Part shown: in pieces, positions 7,880 through 16,809 of the stretch
How positions within the stretch are numbered: the stretch's first letter is position 1
Layout: every line of letters starts with the position of its first letter
Source: Prevotella sp902465605
GTDB taxonomy: Bacteria; Bacteroidota; Bacteroidia; Bacteroidales; Bacteroidaceae
Direction: 5' to 3'
NCBI GenBank assembly: GCA_902465605.1
Contig: CABQNT010000005.1
Coordinates: 62,001 to 126,000, forward strand
Length of the DNA: 64,000 nt
Notes under the pieces: generated by a model
Told to the model about the DNA's origin: nothing
The model's input: only the letters and a program-made list of their open reading frames with translations
Database searches by the model: none
Translations under genes and position numbers: made by a program

Positions 7880-10084
7880 ATGAAAAAGATCATTTTAGGG
7901 ATTATAACACTGTTCATGGCAACCTCAAACATCCATTCAACAGAACGAATCACCTTGAAGGCCATCCAAGATGGTGCTTTTGCGGCAGAGCGTTTGAGCG
8001 GAATTAAACCCATAGCGGGTACCGACCAGTATGCAAGAATCAGCAAAGACGGCAAACGTGTTGTCAGGTATTCGTTCAAGACGGGGAAGCAAACGGCCGT
8101 ACTGTTTGACGTGAACCATACGATGGGTTCGAAAATCGATTCGTTCGACGGGTACATCCTGTCGCCGGACGGTGCGAAAATGCTCATCCAGACTAAGACC
8201 GAACGGATTTATCGCCGTTCGTTCAAGGCACAATATTATTTATACACCATTGCCAGTACGAAGTTGGAACCCCTTTCAGAGGGAGGACCGCAGCAGGTTC
8301 CGGTGTGGTCGGCAGACAGTAGGCAAATCGCTTTCGTGCGCGACAATAACATCCACCTGATTAAACTCTTGTACGACAATGCAGAAAGTCAGGTCACCAA
8401 AGACGGTAAGTTCAATGAAATCATCAACGGAGTGCCTGATTGGGTGAATGAAGAAGAGTTTGGGCATAATCTTTCATTCTGCTTCAACGCCGACGGAACT
8501 ATGATTTGTTGGATTAAATACGACGAGTCTAACGTGAAGAGTTATGCCTTACAACTTTTCAAGGGCATGCACCCCGAGCAGCATCAATATGCCGATTACC
8601 CGGGACTATACACTTATAAATATCCAAAGGCTGGTCAGGACAACTCCAAGGTGACGGTGTGGAGCTATGATGTAAAGAGCCATCAAACCCGCCAGTTGCA
8701 GGTTCCGTTGGATGCCGATGGCTATGTTCCCCGCATCAAGCCAACGACTGATCCCAACAAGATTATCGTTTACACCTTGAATCGCCATCAGGACGAAATG
8801 CATTTGTATGCCGTTAACCCATCGAGTACCGTGGCTACGCTGTTGATTAAGGAGCGTGTTCCGAAGTATGTCAAGGAAGAAGCCATGAAAGGTGTCATCA
8901 TTAGCGAGAACAGCATTTTGCTGCCTAGCGATCGGGACGGGTACATGAAAGGGTATTTGTATAACATGAACGGTCAGATGGTTAGAACCATCGGAGATGG
9001 TTCCTACGACATTACAGCTTGGTATGGCTACGACGAAAAGACCGGTGATGTTTACTATCAAGCTGCCGCACTGAATGCACACGACCGTCAGATTTATGTT
9101 TCGCACAAGAATGGTAAGACCGATCGACTGACGGAGCAACAAGGTTGGAACGTTGCGCAGTTCTCTGGCGATTATCAATACTTCATCAATACATGGAGCG
9201 ATTACGATCATCCGTATGTATATACCGTTCGGGACAAAAAAGGAAAGGTGATGTCCACGCTGATTGACAATGCGTCATTGCGGAAAAAAATAACGAACTA
9301 CGGTTGGACACCCAAGGAAACTTTTTCTTTCACCACATCTGAAGGCGTAAAGTTGGACGGATGGATGGTGAAACCCGCTCAATTCAATGCTTCTAAACAA
9401 TATCCGGTTATCCTCTTTCAGTATAGTGGTCCGGGCAACCAACAAGTGATTAACTCATGGAATGCGGGTTCCTTGGGGCAGGGAGGTGCTTTTGATTATT
9501 ATCTGGCACAACAGGGTTTTATTGTCGTTTGTGTTGATGGCAGAGGCACTGGCGGTAGAGGTTCTGAGTTCGAGAAAGTGGTTTATCAGCGGTTAGGAGA
9601 ATTAGAATCCAAAGATCAGGTGGAAACAGCTCTGTGGCTTGGCAAGCAGTCGTATGTGGACAAGAACCGCATTGGCATCTGGGGATGGAGCTATGGCGGC
9701 TTCAACACCTTGATGAGCATGAGCGAGGGGCGTGGCGTGTTCAAGGCTGGTGTAGCCGTAGCGCCTCCTACCAATTGGAAGTTTTATGACACGGTTTATA
9801 CAGAGCGATACATGCGAACACCCAAAGAAAATCCCGATGGATATGCCGTTAACCCGATAGAGCGGGCGACGAAGCTGCATGGCGCCTTATTGATTTGTCA
9901 TGGTTTGGCCGATGATAATGTGCATCCGCAAAACACTTTTGAGTATGCAGAGGCGTTGGTTCAGGCTGACAAAGACTTTAAAGAGATTTATTATACCAAC
10001 CGCAATCATAGTATTTATGGTGGTAACACTCGCAATCACTTGATGCGGCAGATAGCAAACTTCTTTATTGACGAACTGAAATAA
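7880..10084 (+). CDS. Dipeptidyl peptidase IV, S9 family
   Basis: Exported serine peptidase that removes X-Pro or X-Ala dipeptides; in Prevotella-like bacteria it supports peptide uptake. It has 734 residues, a normal DPP IV length. A signal peptide covers about residues 1-20. The beta-propeller domain runs to about 480, with an NEEEFGH segment matching the Glu pair that binds the substrate amino terminus. The alpha/beta-hydrolase domain carries Ser604 in GWSYGG, Asp678 in LADDNVH and His710 in RNHS. The ATG at 7880 starts the signal peptide and fits the promoter; in-frame codons upstream lie in the neighbouring gene. Confidence 0.95.
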   Translation: MKKIILGIITLFMATSNIHSTERITLKAIQDGAFAAERLSGIKPIAGTDQYARISKDGKRVVRYSFKTGKQTAVLFDVNHTMGSKIDSFDGYILSPDGAKMLIQTKTERIYRRSFKAQYYLYTIASTKLEPLSEGGPQQVPVWSADSRQIAFVRDNNIHLIKLLYDNAESQVTKDGKFNEIINGVPDWVNEEEFGHNLSFCFNADGTMICWIKYDESNVKSYALQLFKGMHPEQHQYADYPGLYTYKYPKAGQDNSKVTVWSYDVKSHQTRQLQVPLDADGYVPRIKPTTDPNKIIVYTLNRHQDEMHLYAVNPSSTVATLLIKERVPKYVKEEAMKGVIISENSILLPSDRDGYMKGYLYNMNGQMVRTIGDGSYDITAWYGYDEKTGDVYYQAAALNAHDRQIYVSHKNGKTDRLTEQQGWNVAQFSGDYQYFINTWSDYDHPYVYTVRDKKGKVMSTLIDNASLRKKITNYGWTPKETFSFTTSEGVKLDGWMVKPAQFNASKQYPVILFQYSGPGNQQVINSWNAGSLGQGGAFDYYLAQQGFIVVCVDGRGTGGRGSEFEKVVYQRLGELESKDQVETALWLGKQSYVDKNRIGIWGWSYGGFNTLMSMSEGRGVFKAGVAVAPPTNWKFYDTVYTERYMRTPKENPDGYAVNPIERATKLHGALLICHGLADDNVHPQNTFEYAEALVQADKDFKEIYYTNRNHSIYGGNTRNHLMRQIANFFIDELK

Positions 10085-10124
10085 TCCTATCTGATAGTCG
10101 GTTTATTGAACGTTTGTAATCAGT

Positions 10125-10164
10125 AACGCCATGACGTAGACATTTGTCTTACCGCCATGGCGTT
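10125..10164. terminator. Hairpin between DPP IV and pqqD-like genes
   Basis: AACGCCATG at 10125-10133 pairs with CATGGCGTT at 10156-10164, with an inner GACA/TGTC pairing. It lies between convergent stop codons and has no long T-run. Confidence 0.55.
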
Positions 10165-10191
10165 GTTGGTTAATGGATGAGAGGGAATGAA

Positions 10192-10458
10192 CTATTCGCA
10201 AATTCCAGCTTCGAGCCATTGGTTGGCTAACGCTTGTGCGTCTTTGCGAGCCGTCTGTTCGTCTACATCATACTCTTGCGTAAGCAATTCTACCAAGTCG
10301 TCAACGGTAAAATCCTTTCCCTGAATGGCATTCCACAAGTAAGCTGAGGTTTCATTCATGGATATGATGTTACTGAAGTCGATGTTTTCTCTACCTTCAG
10401 CAACGATAACTTGCTCACCACACACGTTGCGTAGATTAAATCCTGTTTTTGCTTTCAT
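10192..10458 (-). CDS. PqqD-family protein (peptide-binding RRE-like)
   Basis: An 88-residue PqqD-type protein. PqqD-like domains recognise the leader peptides of ribosomally made modified peptides. Family features are the central ISMNETSAYLWNAI helix start and the C-terminal VDDLVELLTQEYDVDE segment followed by a helical end. It is last in a minus-strand run with an S26-like peptidase (22 bases away), an HPr-kinase-like protein and a small secreted protein. No radical SAM or cyclase partner lies in this run, so the modified peptide, if there is one, is unknown. Confidence 0.85.
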   Translation of the reverse strand: MKAKTGFNLRNVCGEQVIVAEGRENIDFSNIISMNETSAYLWNAIQGKDFTVDDLVELLTQEYDVDEQTARKDAQALANQWLEAGICE

Positions 10459-10480
10459 ATTATTTTATTATTGTTTCTGA

Positions 10481-10993
10481 TTAAATAGGGCCAAACAGCG
10501 GAATCCATATTCTTCTGTATGCAGCCAACAGGTAGCGTCTGATGGGATAAAGAGCCATCCAAATGTGCGAATAGGTGCGCCATTTGAAGCCGTTGGTCTT
10601 ATCGAGTTTGGTGCGGCCTTTGCGGTAAAAGCCAATCGCATACCCATGTACGTCATTGACATGACACACCTCTATGCCTAAGTTTCCGTCTCCTCTTAGT
10701 GTGACCGTTTCTCCTTGAATCTTGATAATTCGGTGTAAAACATAATGCTTCGGGGCTGTTTCTGCTAAAACCGCATCACCCACTTGTATGTCTTTGGCCT
10801 TGGCCAGGAGTGCTTTGTCACGATTGTCCTCAAGAAAAGGGCGCATGCTGAAGCCTCTCAATTGCAAAGTTACCGTATGTCCTTCGTTCAAAAGTTTGAT
10901 AACTTCAGGGAGAAACTTACGGTTTTCAATCTGCAACTCTTTAGCAGCAGGTTGATGACTATGCGTGTTTTTGGGATTTGAAGACATGGCCAC
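10481..10993 (-). CDS. S24/S26-type peptidase-like protein without a membrane anchor
   Basis: A 170-residue protein with a signal-peptidase-like core. The nucleophile motif reads RGFSMRPF near residue 47, and VLHRIIKI near residue 87 supplies His in the position used by SipW/ER-type signal peptidases instead of Lys; RGDGN follows, as in that family. It lacks the usual N-terminal transmembrane helix, so it is cytosolic or docks on other proteins. A basic, aromatic C-terminus (about 135-165) may touch the membrane. It sits between the pqqD-like and HPr-kinase-like genes. Start alternatives are 10993 and 10987. Confidence 0.75.
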   Translation of the reverse strand: MAMSSNPKNTHSHQPAAKELQIENRKFLPEVIKLLNEGHTVTLQLRGFSMRPFLEDNRDKALLAKAKDIQVGDAVLAETAPKHYVLHRIIKIQGETVTLRGDGNLGIEVCHVNDVHGYAIGFYRKGRTKLDKTNGFKWRTYSHIWMALYPIRRYLLAAYRRIWIPLFGPI

Positions 10994-11014
10994 TCTCTTT
11001 TGTTATCCTCCTTT

Positions 11015-11914
11015 TTATTGTTTTGCAATAGCCTTATGGCAAACTTCGGCAGCCTCTTTGTTAGGCAGGCAGTGCAGAATGTAGATGCCAGTTGTTTCGA
11101 TAATGTGGGTGACGGTGTCACAGATGCGGTTGAATATGTCTTTGTCCCATTTCATCATGGAGCATGAAACGAGCATGGAGGCAAAGGCTTCGACGGGTTT
11201 AAGTGGCTCAATGCTGTTTGCACTGGCACGGTCTATTTGTGTAATGGCGCCCAATTTGGCTTTCACATTTCTATAACAAGGCGTCTTCCCGCTCCACGGA
11301 CTGCCATAAATATAGGGCTTGCCATCGATTATTCTGATGACGGGGTTGTCGTCGTTCATCAAGTCGCAGCCTTCGAGGTATCGCAGCCACATGCTCACTT
11401 GTGTACTTTTTCCGGTTCCACTCTTGGCGATAAAGGCATATCCATAGCCTGCCTGTCGAACCAGTGAAGCGTGAATGAGGAGGGTTTCTTTGCGGCTTCC
11501 TGCAAAAGCAAAGATCAACATAAGTGCGTTACTCAGTCCAAAACAGCGCATGTTGTAGTTGCCATTGAGTGCGCACTTGCAGTGTTTGAAGTCTTTGTCG
11601 GTTTGTAGCATGCAGCAATCTGCACCCTTTACATTCTTAATAATATACTGATAGCCGCCGTTGTCGAGTAAATCCACGGTGGTATCGCCATTCCCTGTTT
11701 CGAACTTCCTAATGAGTTCGCGCTTGTCTTTGGCGATGGGTTTTAGGTTGTCATCTACTGTCAGCTCAAAAAAAAGCTCATCATCTTCTCCGAATTTTTC
11801 ACTTCTGAATGGTTCAAAAGAAGGGATGAGATGCATACTGTTCTTCTGTGATGGATGAAAACTGATGCAGAGATGATGGTCAGCTATGGTGAAATAATTT
11901 GTTTGCAAGTCCAT
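11015..11914 (-). CDS. HPr kinase-like / PEPCK-fold kinase
   Basis: A 299-residue protein whose C-terminal half resembles HPr serine kinase. The Walker A motif AKSGTGKST is at about 163-171, an MNDDNP segment follows at about 188 and SPWSGK, typical of this fold, at about 207. The N-terminal 140 residues are beta-rich and unassigned. HPr-kinase-like proteins accompany some modified-peptide pathways, where they phosphorylate the product; with the PqqD and S26-like neighbours that is a reasonable but unproven reading. Upstream, 27 bases away, lies a small secreted protein gene. Confidence 0.75.
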   Translation of the reverse strand: MDLQTNYFTIADHHLCISFHPSQKNSMHLIPSFEPFRSEKFGEDDELFFELTVDDNLKPIAKDKRELIRKFETGNGDTTVDLLDNGGYQYIIKNVKGADCCMLQTDKDFKHCKCALNGNYNMRCFGLSNALMLIFAFAGSRKETLLIHASLVRQAGYGYAFIAKSGTGKSTQVSMWLRYLEGCDLMNDDNPVIRIIDGKPYIYGSPWSGKTPCYRNVKAKLGAITQIDRASANSIEPLKPVEAFASMLVSCSMMKWDKDIFNRICDTVTHIIETTGIYILHCLPNKEAAEVCHKAIAKQ

Positions 11915-11941
11915 GAAAGCCGGTATTCTTCAGGTAAAAAT

Positions 11942-12496
11942 CTATTGTTTTGTATCTTTAGCTGCCGCAGGATGGTTCGTTTCAATGATTCCTTTCTCTG
12001 CCAATTTTTGTTTTCTTTTGGCTTGTTTCTTAGCTATCTTTGCCGCTTTTTTAGCCTCTTTGGCTTTTCTTTTAGCCGCTTTTTCTTGTTCCAAGTCACT
12101 AGCCTGAGGCATTATGCCCTGATACCTGAAGTTTGTTGCTGTAATATATTTGATGGTATACTTTCCACTCTTCTCATATTTCTTTCGCATGGAAAGATAT
12201 TTTTTTTCAATTTTCTTCTGATTTTTGGCAAAAGCTGTGATGCAAGTGGGGTTTACAGCACCGATGGAACGTAGGTAATTTTGTAATTGATAGGAATAAT
12301 TCTCTCTGCTGAACAAGAAGTTTGATTTGCCGATATAGGCGGAATCAACATATTGTATCTCCGTGATGTAGATGGTAGAATCGTTAAACGATGCTGCAAA
12401 ACCAAACATGTGCGTGCCTGTTACTTCTTTTGCGGCATTGACATGCATTGAAATCACAATGGTGAAAATAATCAATAAGAGTTTTCTAACTTTCAT
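11942..12496 (-). CDS. Small secreted protein with Lys/Ala-rich tail
   Basis: I do not recognise a family. The ATG at 12496 was chosen because it begins a clean signal peptide (about 21 residues, ending VNA). The mature part has a beta-rich N-terminal half, with a segment around FNDSTIYITEIQYVDSAYIG resembling Bacteroidota periplasmic proteins, and a C-terminal stretch (about 130-170) rich in Lys and Ala that should form a long charged helix. It begins 74 bases after the primary sigma factor stop and is first in the run leading to the HPr-kinase-like, S26-like and PqqD-like genes, so it could be a substrate of that cluster; this is inference. Confidence 0.6.
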   Translation of the reverse strand: MKVRKLLLIIFTIVISMHVNAAKEVTGTHMFGFAASFNDSTIYITEIQYVDSAYIGKSNFLFSRENYSYQLQNYLRSIGAVNPTCITAFAKNQKKIEKKYLSMRKKYEKSGKYTIKYITATNFRYQGIMPQASDLEQEKAAKRKAKEAKKAAKIAKKQAKRKQKLAEKGIIETNHPAAAKDTKQ

Positions 12497-12569
12497 TTTT
12501 TTAACTGTAAAGATGCTTTTCCATAGGTGAAATAGCATCTAAAAAAATAATCTTTTTACCTGTTTACAC

Positions 12570-13433
12570 TCATCTGCCTAAGTAGGCTTTGAGCTGTTTG
12601 CTCTTCGTATTTTGTCTGAGCCGGCGCAAAGCCTTCTCTTTGATTTGTCTGACGCGTTCGCGTGTGAGCCCAAATTTATCCCCAATTTCTTCCAATGTCA
12701 TCTCTCTTTGGTTGATGCCATAGAAGCATTCGATGATGTTCCGTTCACGTTCATTCAGGACATTCAATGCACTGGCTACCTCTTCTCGCAAAGATTCCAT
12801 CACCAACTCGTTGTCAGCCATGGGTGATTCCGTGTTAGGGAGCACGTCTAAGAGACTGCTATCCGCTCCTTCCATGATGGGTGCGTCAACGGAGATGTGC
12901 TTGCCATTGACTTTCATAGCCTCTACAATCTTGTCTTCTGGCAGGTCTATCTGGTCAGCTATCTCATCAACATTTGGTCTTCTTTCGTGTTCTTGCTCGA
13001 ATTTATTCAGAATCCGATTGATTTTGTTGACAGAACCTACTTGATTCAAAGGAAGCCTTACGATTCTACTTTGTTCGGCTATGGCTTGCAAGATGCTTTG
13101 TCTAATCCACCAAACGGCATACGAAATAAATTTGAACCCACGTGTTTCGTCAAATTTTTCCGCGGCCTTAATCAGCCCCAAGTTACCTTCATTGATCAAG
13201 TCAGGCAGACTTAAACCTTGATTCTGGTACTGCTTTGCCACTGAAACCACGAATCTCAAATTGGCTTTGGTCAACTTCTCTAATGCTTTTCGGTCACCTT
13301 TTTTGATGCGTTGAGCCAATTCAATTTCTTCTTCTATGGAGATTAGGTCTTCATGTCCAATCTCTTGAAGATACTTATCGAGAGCAGCACTTTCCCGATT
13401 CGTAATTGATTTTGTGATTTTCAGTTGTCTCAT
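12570..13433 (-). CDS. rpoD: Primary RNA polymerase sigma factor (RpoD/SigA, Bacteroidota type)
   Basis: Housekeeping sigma factor of 287 residues, the short form typical of Bacteroidota, without the long region 1.1 of E. coli. Region 1.2 reads DKYLQEIGHEDL; region 2 includes LRFVVSVAKQYQNQGLSLPDLINEGNLGL and the aromatic FKFISYAVWWIRQSI segment that melts the -7 element; region 4 ends with the helix-turn-helix LEEIGDKFGLTRERVRQIKEKALRRL. An in-frame codon at 13466 exists, but the MRQLKITKS start at 13433 fits the family and lies about 24 bases after the predicted transcription start. Confidence 0.97.
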   Translation of the reverse strand: MRQLKITKSITNRESAALDKYLQEIGHEDLISIEEEIELAQRIKKGDRKALEKLTKANLRFVVSVAKQYQNQGLSLPDLINEGNLGLIKAAEKFDETRGFKFISYAVWWIRQSILQAIAEQSRIVRLPLNQVGSVNKINRILNKFEQEHERRPNVDEIADQIDLPEDKIVEAMKVNGKHISVDAPIMEGADSSLLDVLPNTESPMADNELVMESLREEVASALNVLNERERNIIECFYGINQREMTLEEIGDKFGLTRERVRQIKEKALRRLRQNTKSKQLKAYLGR

Positions 13434-13463
13434 TGTTGGTTTGCCCAATTTGATGGATAGTTG

Positions 13464-13495
13464 CAAATGTAGTTGTTTTCAATGGAATGAACAAA
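13464..13495 (-). promoter_or_regulatory. Promoter of rpoD
   Basis: Minus strand: TTTG at 13495-13492, 20 bases, TACATTTG at 13471-13464. It supports the rpoD start at 13433. Confidence 0.6.
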
Positions 13496-13629
13496 TTTTG
13501 TCTTATAAAAATTCTTCTTAGCTATTCAGTGGAGTGAATCAAACTCCACTTGAGGTCTTTTTATTTAATTAGCATACGTAGTTGCATTTTGAGGTTGAAT
13601 CTATTATCAGCCATTTTCTTTGTATTCTT

Positions 13630-13660
13630 TTTGGCATCCATCAGAAAAAGTTTACCTTTG
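13630..13660 (+). promoter_or_regulatory. Promoter of murF-alr
   Basis: TTTG at 13630-13633, 19 bases, TACCTTTG at 13653-13660; the ATG follows at 13682. A textbook match to the Bacteroidota consensus. Confidence 0.7.
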
Positions 13661-13681
13661 TATTGATAAATATTGACTTGT

Positions 13682-16156
13682 ATGACTTATAGTATCGAAA
13701 AGGTTACCACACTGATAGGTGCGCGGCGTTATGGGACGAAAAATGCACAGATAGGCTTCATCTTGACAGACAGTCGATCGCTCTGTTTTCCCGAAGAAAC
13801 TTTATTTTTTGCTTTGGTGACCGATCGTAACAATGGTCATCATTATATTCCGGAACTCTATCAGCGTGGTGTTCGTAACTTTGTGGTTTCGGCTGTGCCA
13901 GTTGGTTACGACAAACTTTATCCTGAAGCCAACTTTCTCAAGGTGGTTGACACGCGCAAAGCCCTGCAAAGACTTGCAGAACGGCGTCGTGATGAGTTTG
14001 ACATTCCCATCGTAGGCATCACAGGTTCCAATGGAAAAACAATGGTGAAAGAGTGGTTGTATCAGCTGCTTTCACCGCAATTTTATGTCACTCGTTCGCC
14101 TCGTAGCTACAATTCACAGATTGGTGTGCCACTATCGGTTTGGTTGATGAACGAACAAACGCAGATTGGCGTGTTCGAAGCGGGAATTAGTAAGCCAGGG
14201 GAGATGAATGCTTTGCGTGACATCATACAACCCACCATTGCCGTGTTGACCAACCTTGGCGACGCGCATCAGGAGAATTTCGGACTCATCGAGGATAAAT
14301 GTCGTGAAAAACTTATCCTCTTCCACGATGCTGAAACCCTAATTTATCCTGCTGACGATGAAATTATCAGCAAGGTCATCACTGAATACGACTATCCTGG
14401 TGAACGACTTTATTGGTCGATGAAGGACAAAGAGGCACCGTTCTTCGTGAAATTTGTAGAGAAGAAAGAAACCATGACGACCGTCACCTATATATATAAA
14501 GGTAAGGAAGATTGGTATTCGCTGCCTTTCATCGATGAGGCTTCTGTGATCAATTCTATTGTCTGTGCCATCGTGTCATTACACTTGGGGGTAACACCAG
14601 ACGTGCTGGATCAACGCATGCAGCAACTGGAACCTGTAGCCATGCGCCTTGAGGTGAAAGAGGGACAGCATGGGTGTACGCTCATTAACGACTCATACAA
14701 CTCGGACATCAATTCTCTGGACATTGCACTCGACTTCATGAACCGTCGTCCTGACCATCAAGGGCGTAGCCGAACGTTGGTCTTGAGCGACATTGATCAG
14801 AGTGGACGAGAGGCTTCTGAACTATACAGAGAGGTTTCCAACTTAGCCGTAAAGCGTGGTGTGACTAAGCTGATTGGTATCGGTCCGCAGCTTACCGAGC
14901 AGCAAGATGCCATCAACGTGACGCAGAAGTATTTCTTTCCAACGGTAGAAGCCTTTATTAAGAGTGGTGTGTTCCAGACGTTGCGCGATGAGGTAATCCT
15001 GCTGAAGGGTGCCCGCAGGTTTGGATTTGACAGGCTTAGCGAGTTGCTTGAGCAGAAAGTGCATGAGACAATCCTTGAGGTGAACCTCAATGCGGTGGTC
15101 GACAACCTGAATCATTTTCGCTCGTTCTTGAAGCAGTCCACGAAGTTGGTCTGCATGATCAAGGCAGATGCTTACGGCGCGGGTGCGGTAGAGATTGCCA
15201 AGACGCTGCAAGACCATCGTGTGGATTATTTGGCTGTGGCGGTTGCCGATGAGGGTGTGACACTCAGAAAGAATGGCATCACGGCCAATATCATGGTGAT
15301 GAACCCCGAAATGAGCTCGTTTAAAACGCTTTTCGACTACGACTTGGAACCCGAAGTGTACTCTTTCCGTTTACTGGAAGCACTCATCAAGGCTGCCGAG
15401 AAAGAGGGTATCACCGACTATCCTGTACATATCAAGCTTGATACGGGCATGCATCGGCTTGGATTTGATCCCAATAATGACATGGAGCGGTTGATAGAAC
15501 GGTTGAAACATCAGGATGCCATCATTCCTCGTTCGGTATTTTCGCATTTCGTAGGGTCGGATAGCGATGACTTTGACGACTTCTCCGCACAACAGTTCGC
15601 TTTGTTTGATAAGGCAAGTAAACAGTTGCAAGCCGCTTTTCAACACAAGATTTTGCGCCATATAGACAACTCTGCGGGTATTGAACATTTCCCCGAGCGG
15701 CAGTTGGACATGTGCAGGTTGGGCTTAGGACTGTATGGCATCGACCCTCGAAACAACCAAGGAATCAATCACGTCAGTACCCTAAAAACCACAATCCTGC
15801 AAATGCGCATGGTCAAAGCTGGCGATACGGTAGGTTATAGCCGAAAGGGAAAGATTGAACACGATAGCATGATTGCTGCCATTCCCATCGGTTATGCCGA
15901 TGGATTGAATCGGCGTTTGGGCAATCGGCATGGCTATTGTTTGGTTAATGGGCAACGTGCCTACTATGTGGGTAACATTTGTATGGACGTGGCCATGATT
16001 GACGTGACGGGAATTGATTGCAAGGAAGGCGACCAAGTGGAGATTTTTGGCGACCATCTGCCTGTGACCGTACTCTCAGACACGCTCGAAACCATCCCTT
16101 ATGAGGTGCTTACGGGAGTGAGCAACAGGGTAAAGCGGGTGTATTATCAAGATTGA
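13682..16156 (+). CDS. Bifunctional MurF (UDP-MurNAc-tripeptide:D-Ala-D-Ala ligase) / alanine racemase
   Basis: Fusion of two peptidoglycan enzymes, 824 residues. The first half (about 1-450) is a Mur ligase: GITGSNGKTMVKEWL is the ATP-binding loop near 120, with NDSYNSD near 340. The second half (about 460-824) is alanine racemase: the PLP lysine lies in MIKADAYGAG near 500 and the domain ends GVSNRVKRVY. The racemase makes D-alanine and the ligase domain adds D-Ala-D-Ala, so the fusion links supply and use, an arrangement known in Bacteroidota. A TTG at 13673 is in frame, but the ATG at 13682 is preferred. Confidence 0.95.
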   Translation: MTYSIEKVTTLIGARRYGTKNAQIGFILTDSRSLCFPEETLFFALVTDRNNGHHYIPELYQRGVRNFVVSAVPVGYDKLYPEANFLKVVDTRKALQRLAERRRDEFDIPIVGITGSNGKTMVKEWLYQLLSPQFYVTRSPRSYNSQIGVPLSVWLMNEQTQIGVFEAGISKPGEMNALRDIIQPTIAVLTNLGDAHQENFGLIEDKCREKLILFHDAETLIYPADDEIISKVITEYDYPGERLYWSMKDKEAPFFVKFVEKKETMTTVTYIYKGKEDWYSLPFIDEASVINSIVCAIVSLHLGVTPDVLDQRMQQLEPVAMRLEVKEGQHGCTLINDSYNSDINSLDIALDFMNRRPDHQGRSRTLVLSDIDQSGREASELYREVSNLAVKRGVTKLIGIGPQLTEQQDAINVTQKYFFPTVEAFIKSGVFQTLRDEVILLKGARRFGFDRLSELLEQKVHETILEVNLNAVVDNLNHFRSFLKQSTKLVCMIKADAYGAGAVEIAKTLQDHRVDYLAVAVADEGVTLRKNGITANIMVMNPEMSSFKTLFDYDLEPEVYSFRLLEALIKAAEKEGITDYPVHIKLDTGMHRLGFDPNNDMERLIERLKHQDAIIPRSVFSHFVGSDSDDFDDFSAQQFALFDKASKQLQAAFQHKILRHIDNSAGIEHFPERQLDMCRLGLGLYGIDPRNNQGINHVSTLKTTILQMRMVKAGDTVGYSRKGKIEHDSMIAAIPIGYADGLNRRLGNRHGYCLVNGQRAYYVGNICMDVAMIDVTGIDCKEGDQVEIFGDHLPVTVLSDTLETIPYEVLTGVSNRVKRVYYQD

Positions 16157-16173
16157 TGAATAAGTTATGAATA

Positions 16174-16204
16174 AGTTGAAGTCAAGGATGGCTTCAGCTT
16201 TTTT
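16174..16204 (+). terminator. Intrinsic terminator of murF-alr
   Basis: An 8-bp stem with one G-U pair (AGTTGAAG 16174-16181 with CTTCAGCT 16192-16199) is followed by a run of six T, 18 bases after the stop codon. Confidence 0.65.
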
Positions 16205-16335
16205 GCTATACGATAAGAGAAATGAAGCCATGAACACGCTGTGTTTAAAGTTCTTCGTTTCTCTTGTCCTGTTTATTAAGCCGATTGTCGCGGCTTTGTC
16301 AATGGCCACAGTCATGTACGGATGGCCGCTCAATC

Positions 16336-16809
16336 TCAATTGTTCGTCGATGGCTTCTCCGTAGCCGAATAGTTGATGCGCAGGGCGTTAGCCTTTCTTA
16401 GTGCCAGCTTCACCTCGTTTAATGTGCTCATTCGCACATGTCTGTCGGCTTTAATAGATACCGTCATCTGCTGTAAGTCTTCGGGTGACATGCGATGACG
16501 CTCCTCGGTGATGTAGTCCACAAGGTCATCAGCTGTGACAAACTTGTCATTCAATTGGATGCGGACATTTCTTTCATTGGCTGTTCCGCCAGTAGAGAGG
16601 GGAACGCCAATGTAGACATACGACACGGCCGACTTCTTGGTTAGTCGCGTCAATTCTGTTCCTTGCGGCACACGATACTTCACTTTGAGCGTCACCTCAC
16701 GCATGTGAGTTACGATCATGAAGAAAAACAGCACCGTGAAAATCAAGTCGGGTAGGGATGCCGTGTTCAGGTTCGGCACAAAACGTTGTCGCTTTCTGAA
16801 GCTGATCAT
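16336..16809 (-). CDS. exbD: ExbD/TolR-family biopolymer transport protein (second copy)
   Basis: An ExbD/TolR subunit of a proton-driven complex that energises TonB-dependent outer-membrane transport. It has 157 residues with one transmembrane helix at about 18-38 that starts with the LPDLIFTVLFFFMI segment bearing the conserved Asp of the proton path. The rest is periplasmic. The start at 16809 (MISFRKRQ) overlaps the preceding exbD stop by 4 bases; longer in-frame starts lie inside that gene. It is last in a four-gene operon with exbB. Confidence 0.88.
   Translation of the reverse strand: MISFRKRQRFVPNLNTASLPDLIFTVLFFFMIVTHMREVTLKVKYRVPQGTELTRLTKKSAVSYVYIGVPLSTGGTANERNVRIQLNDKFVTADDLVDYITEERHRMSPEDLQQMTVSIKADRHVRMSTLNEVKLALRKANALRINYSATEKPSTNN

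Noticed and set aside
16076..16339. 87-codon minus-strand ORF overlapping murF-alr end
   Set aside because: Most of it is antisense to the racemase end and the terminator; no family resemblance.
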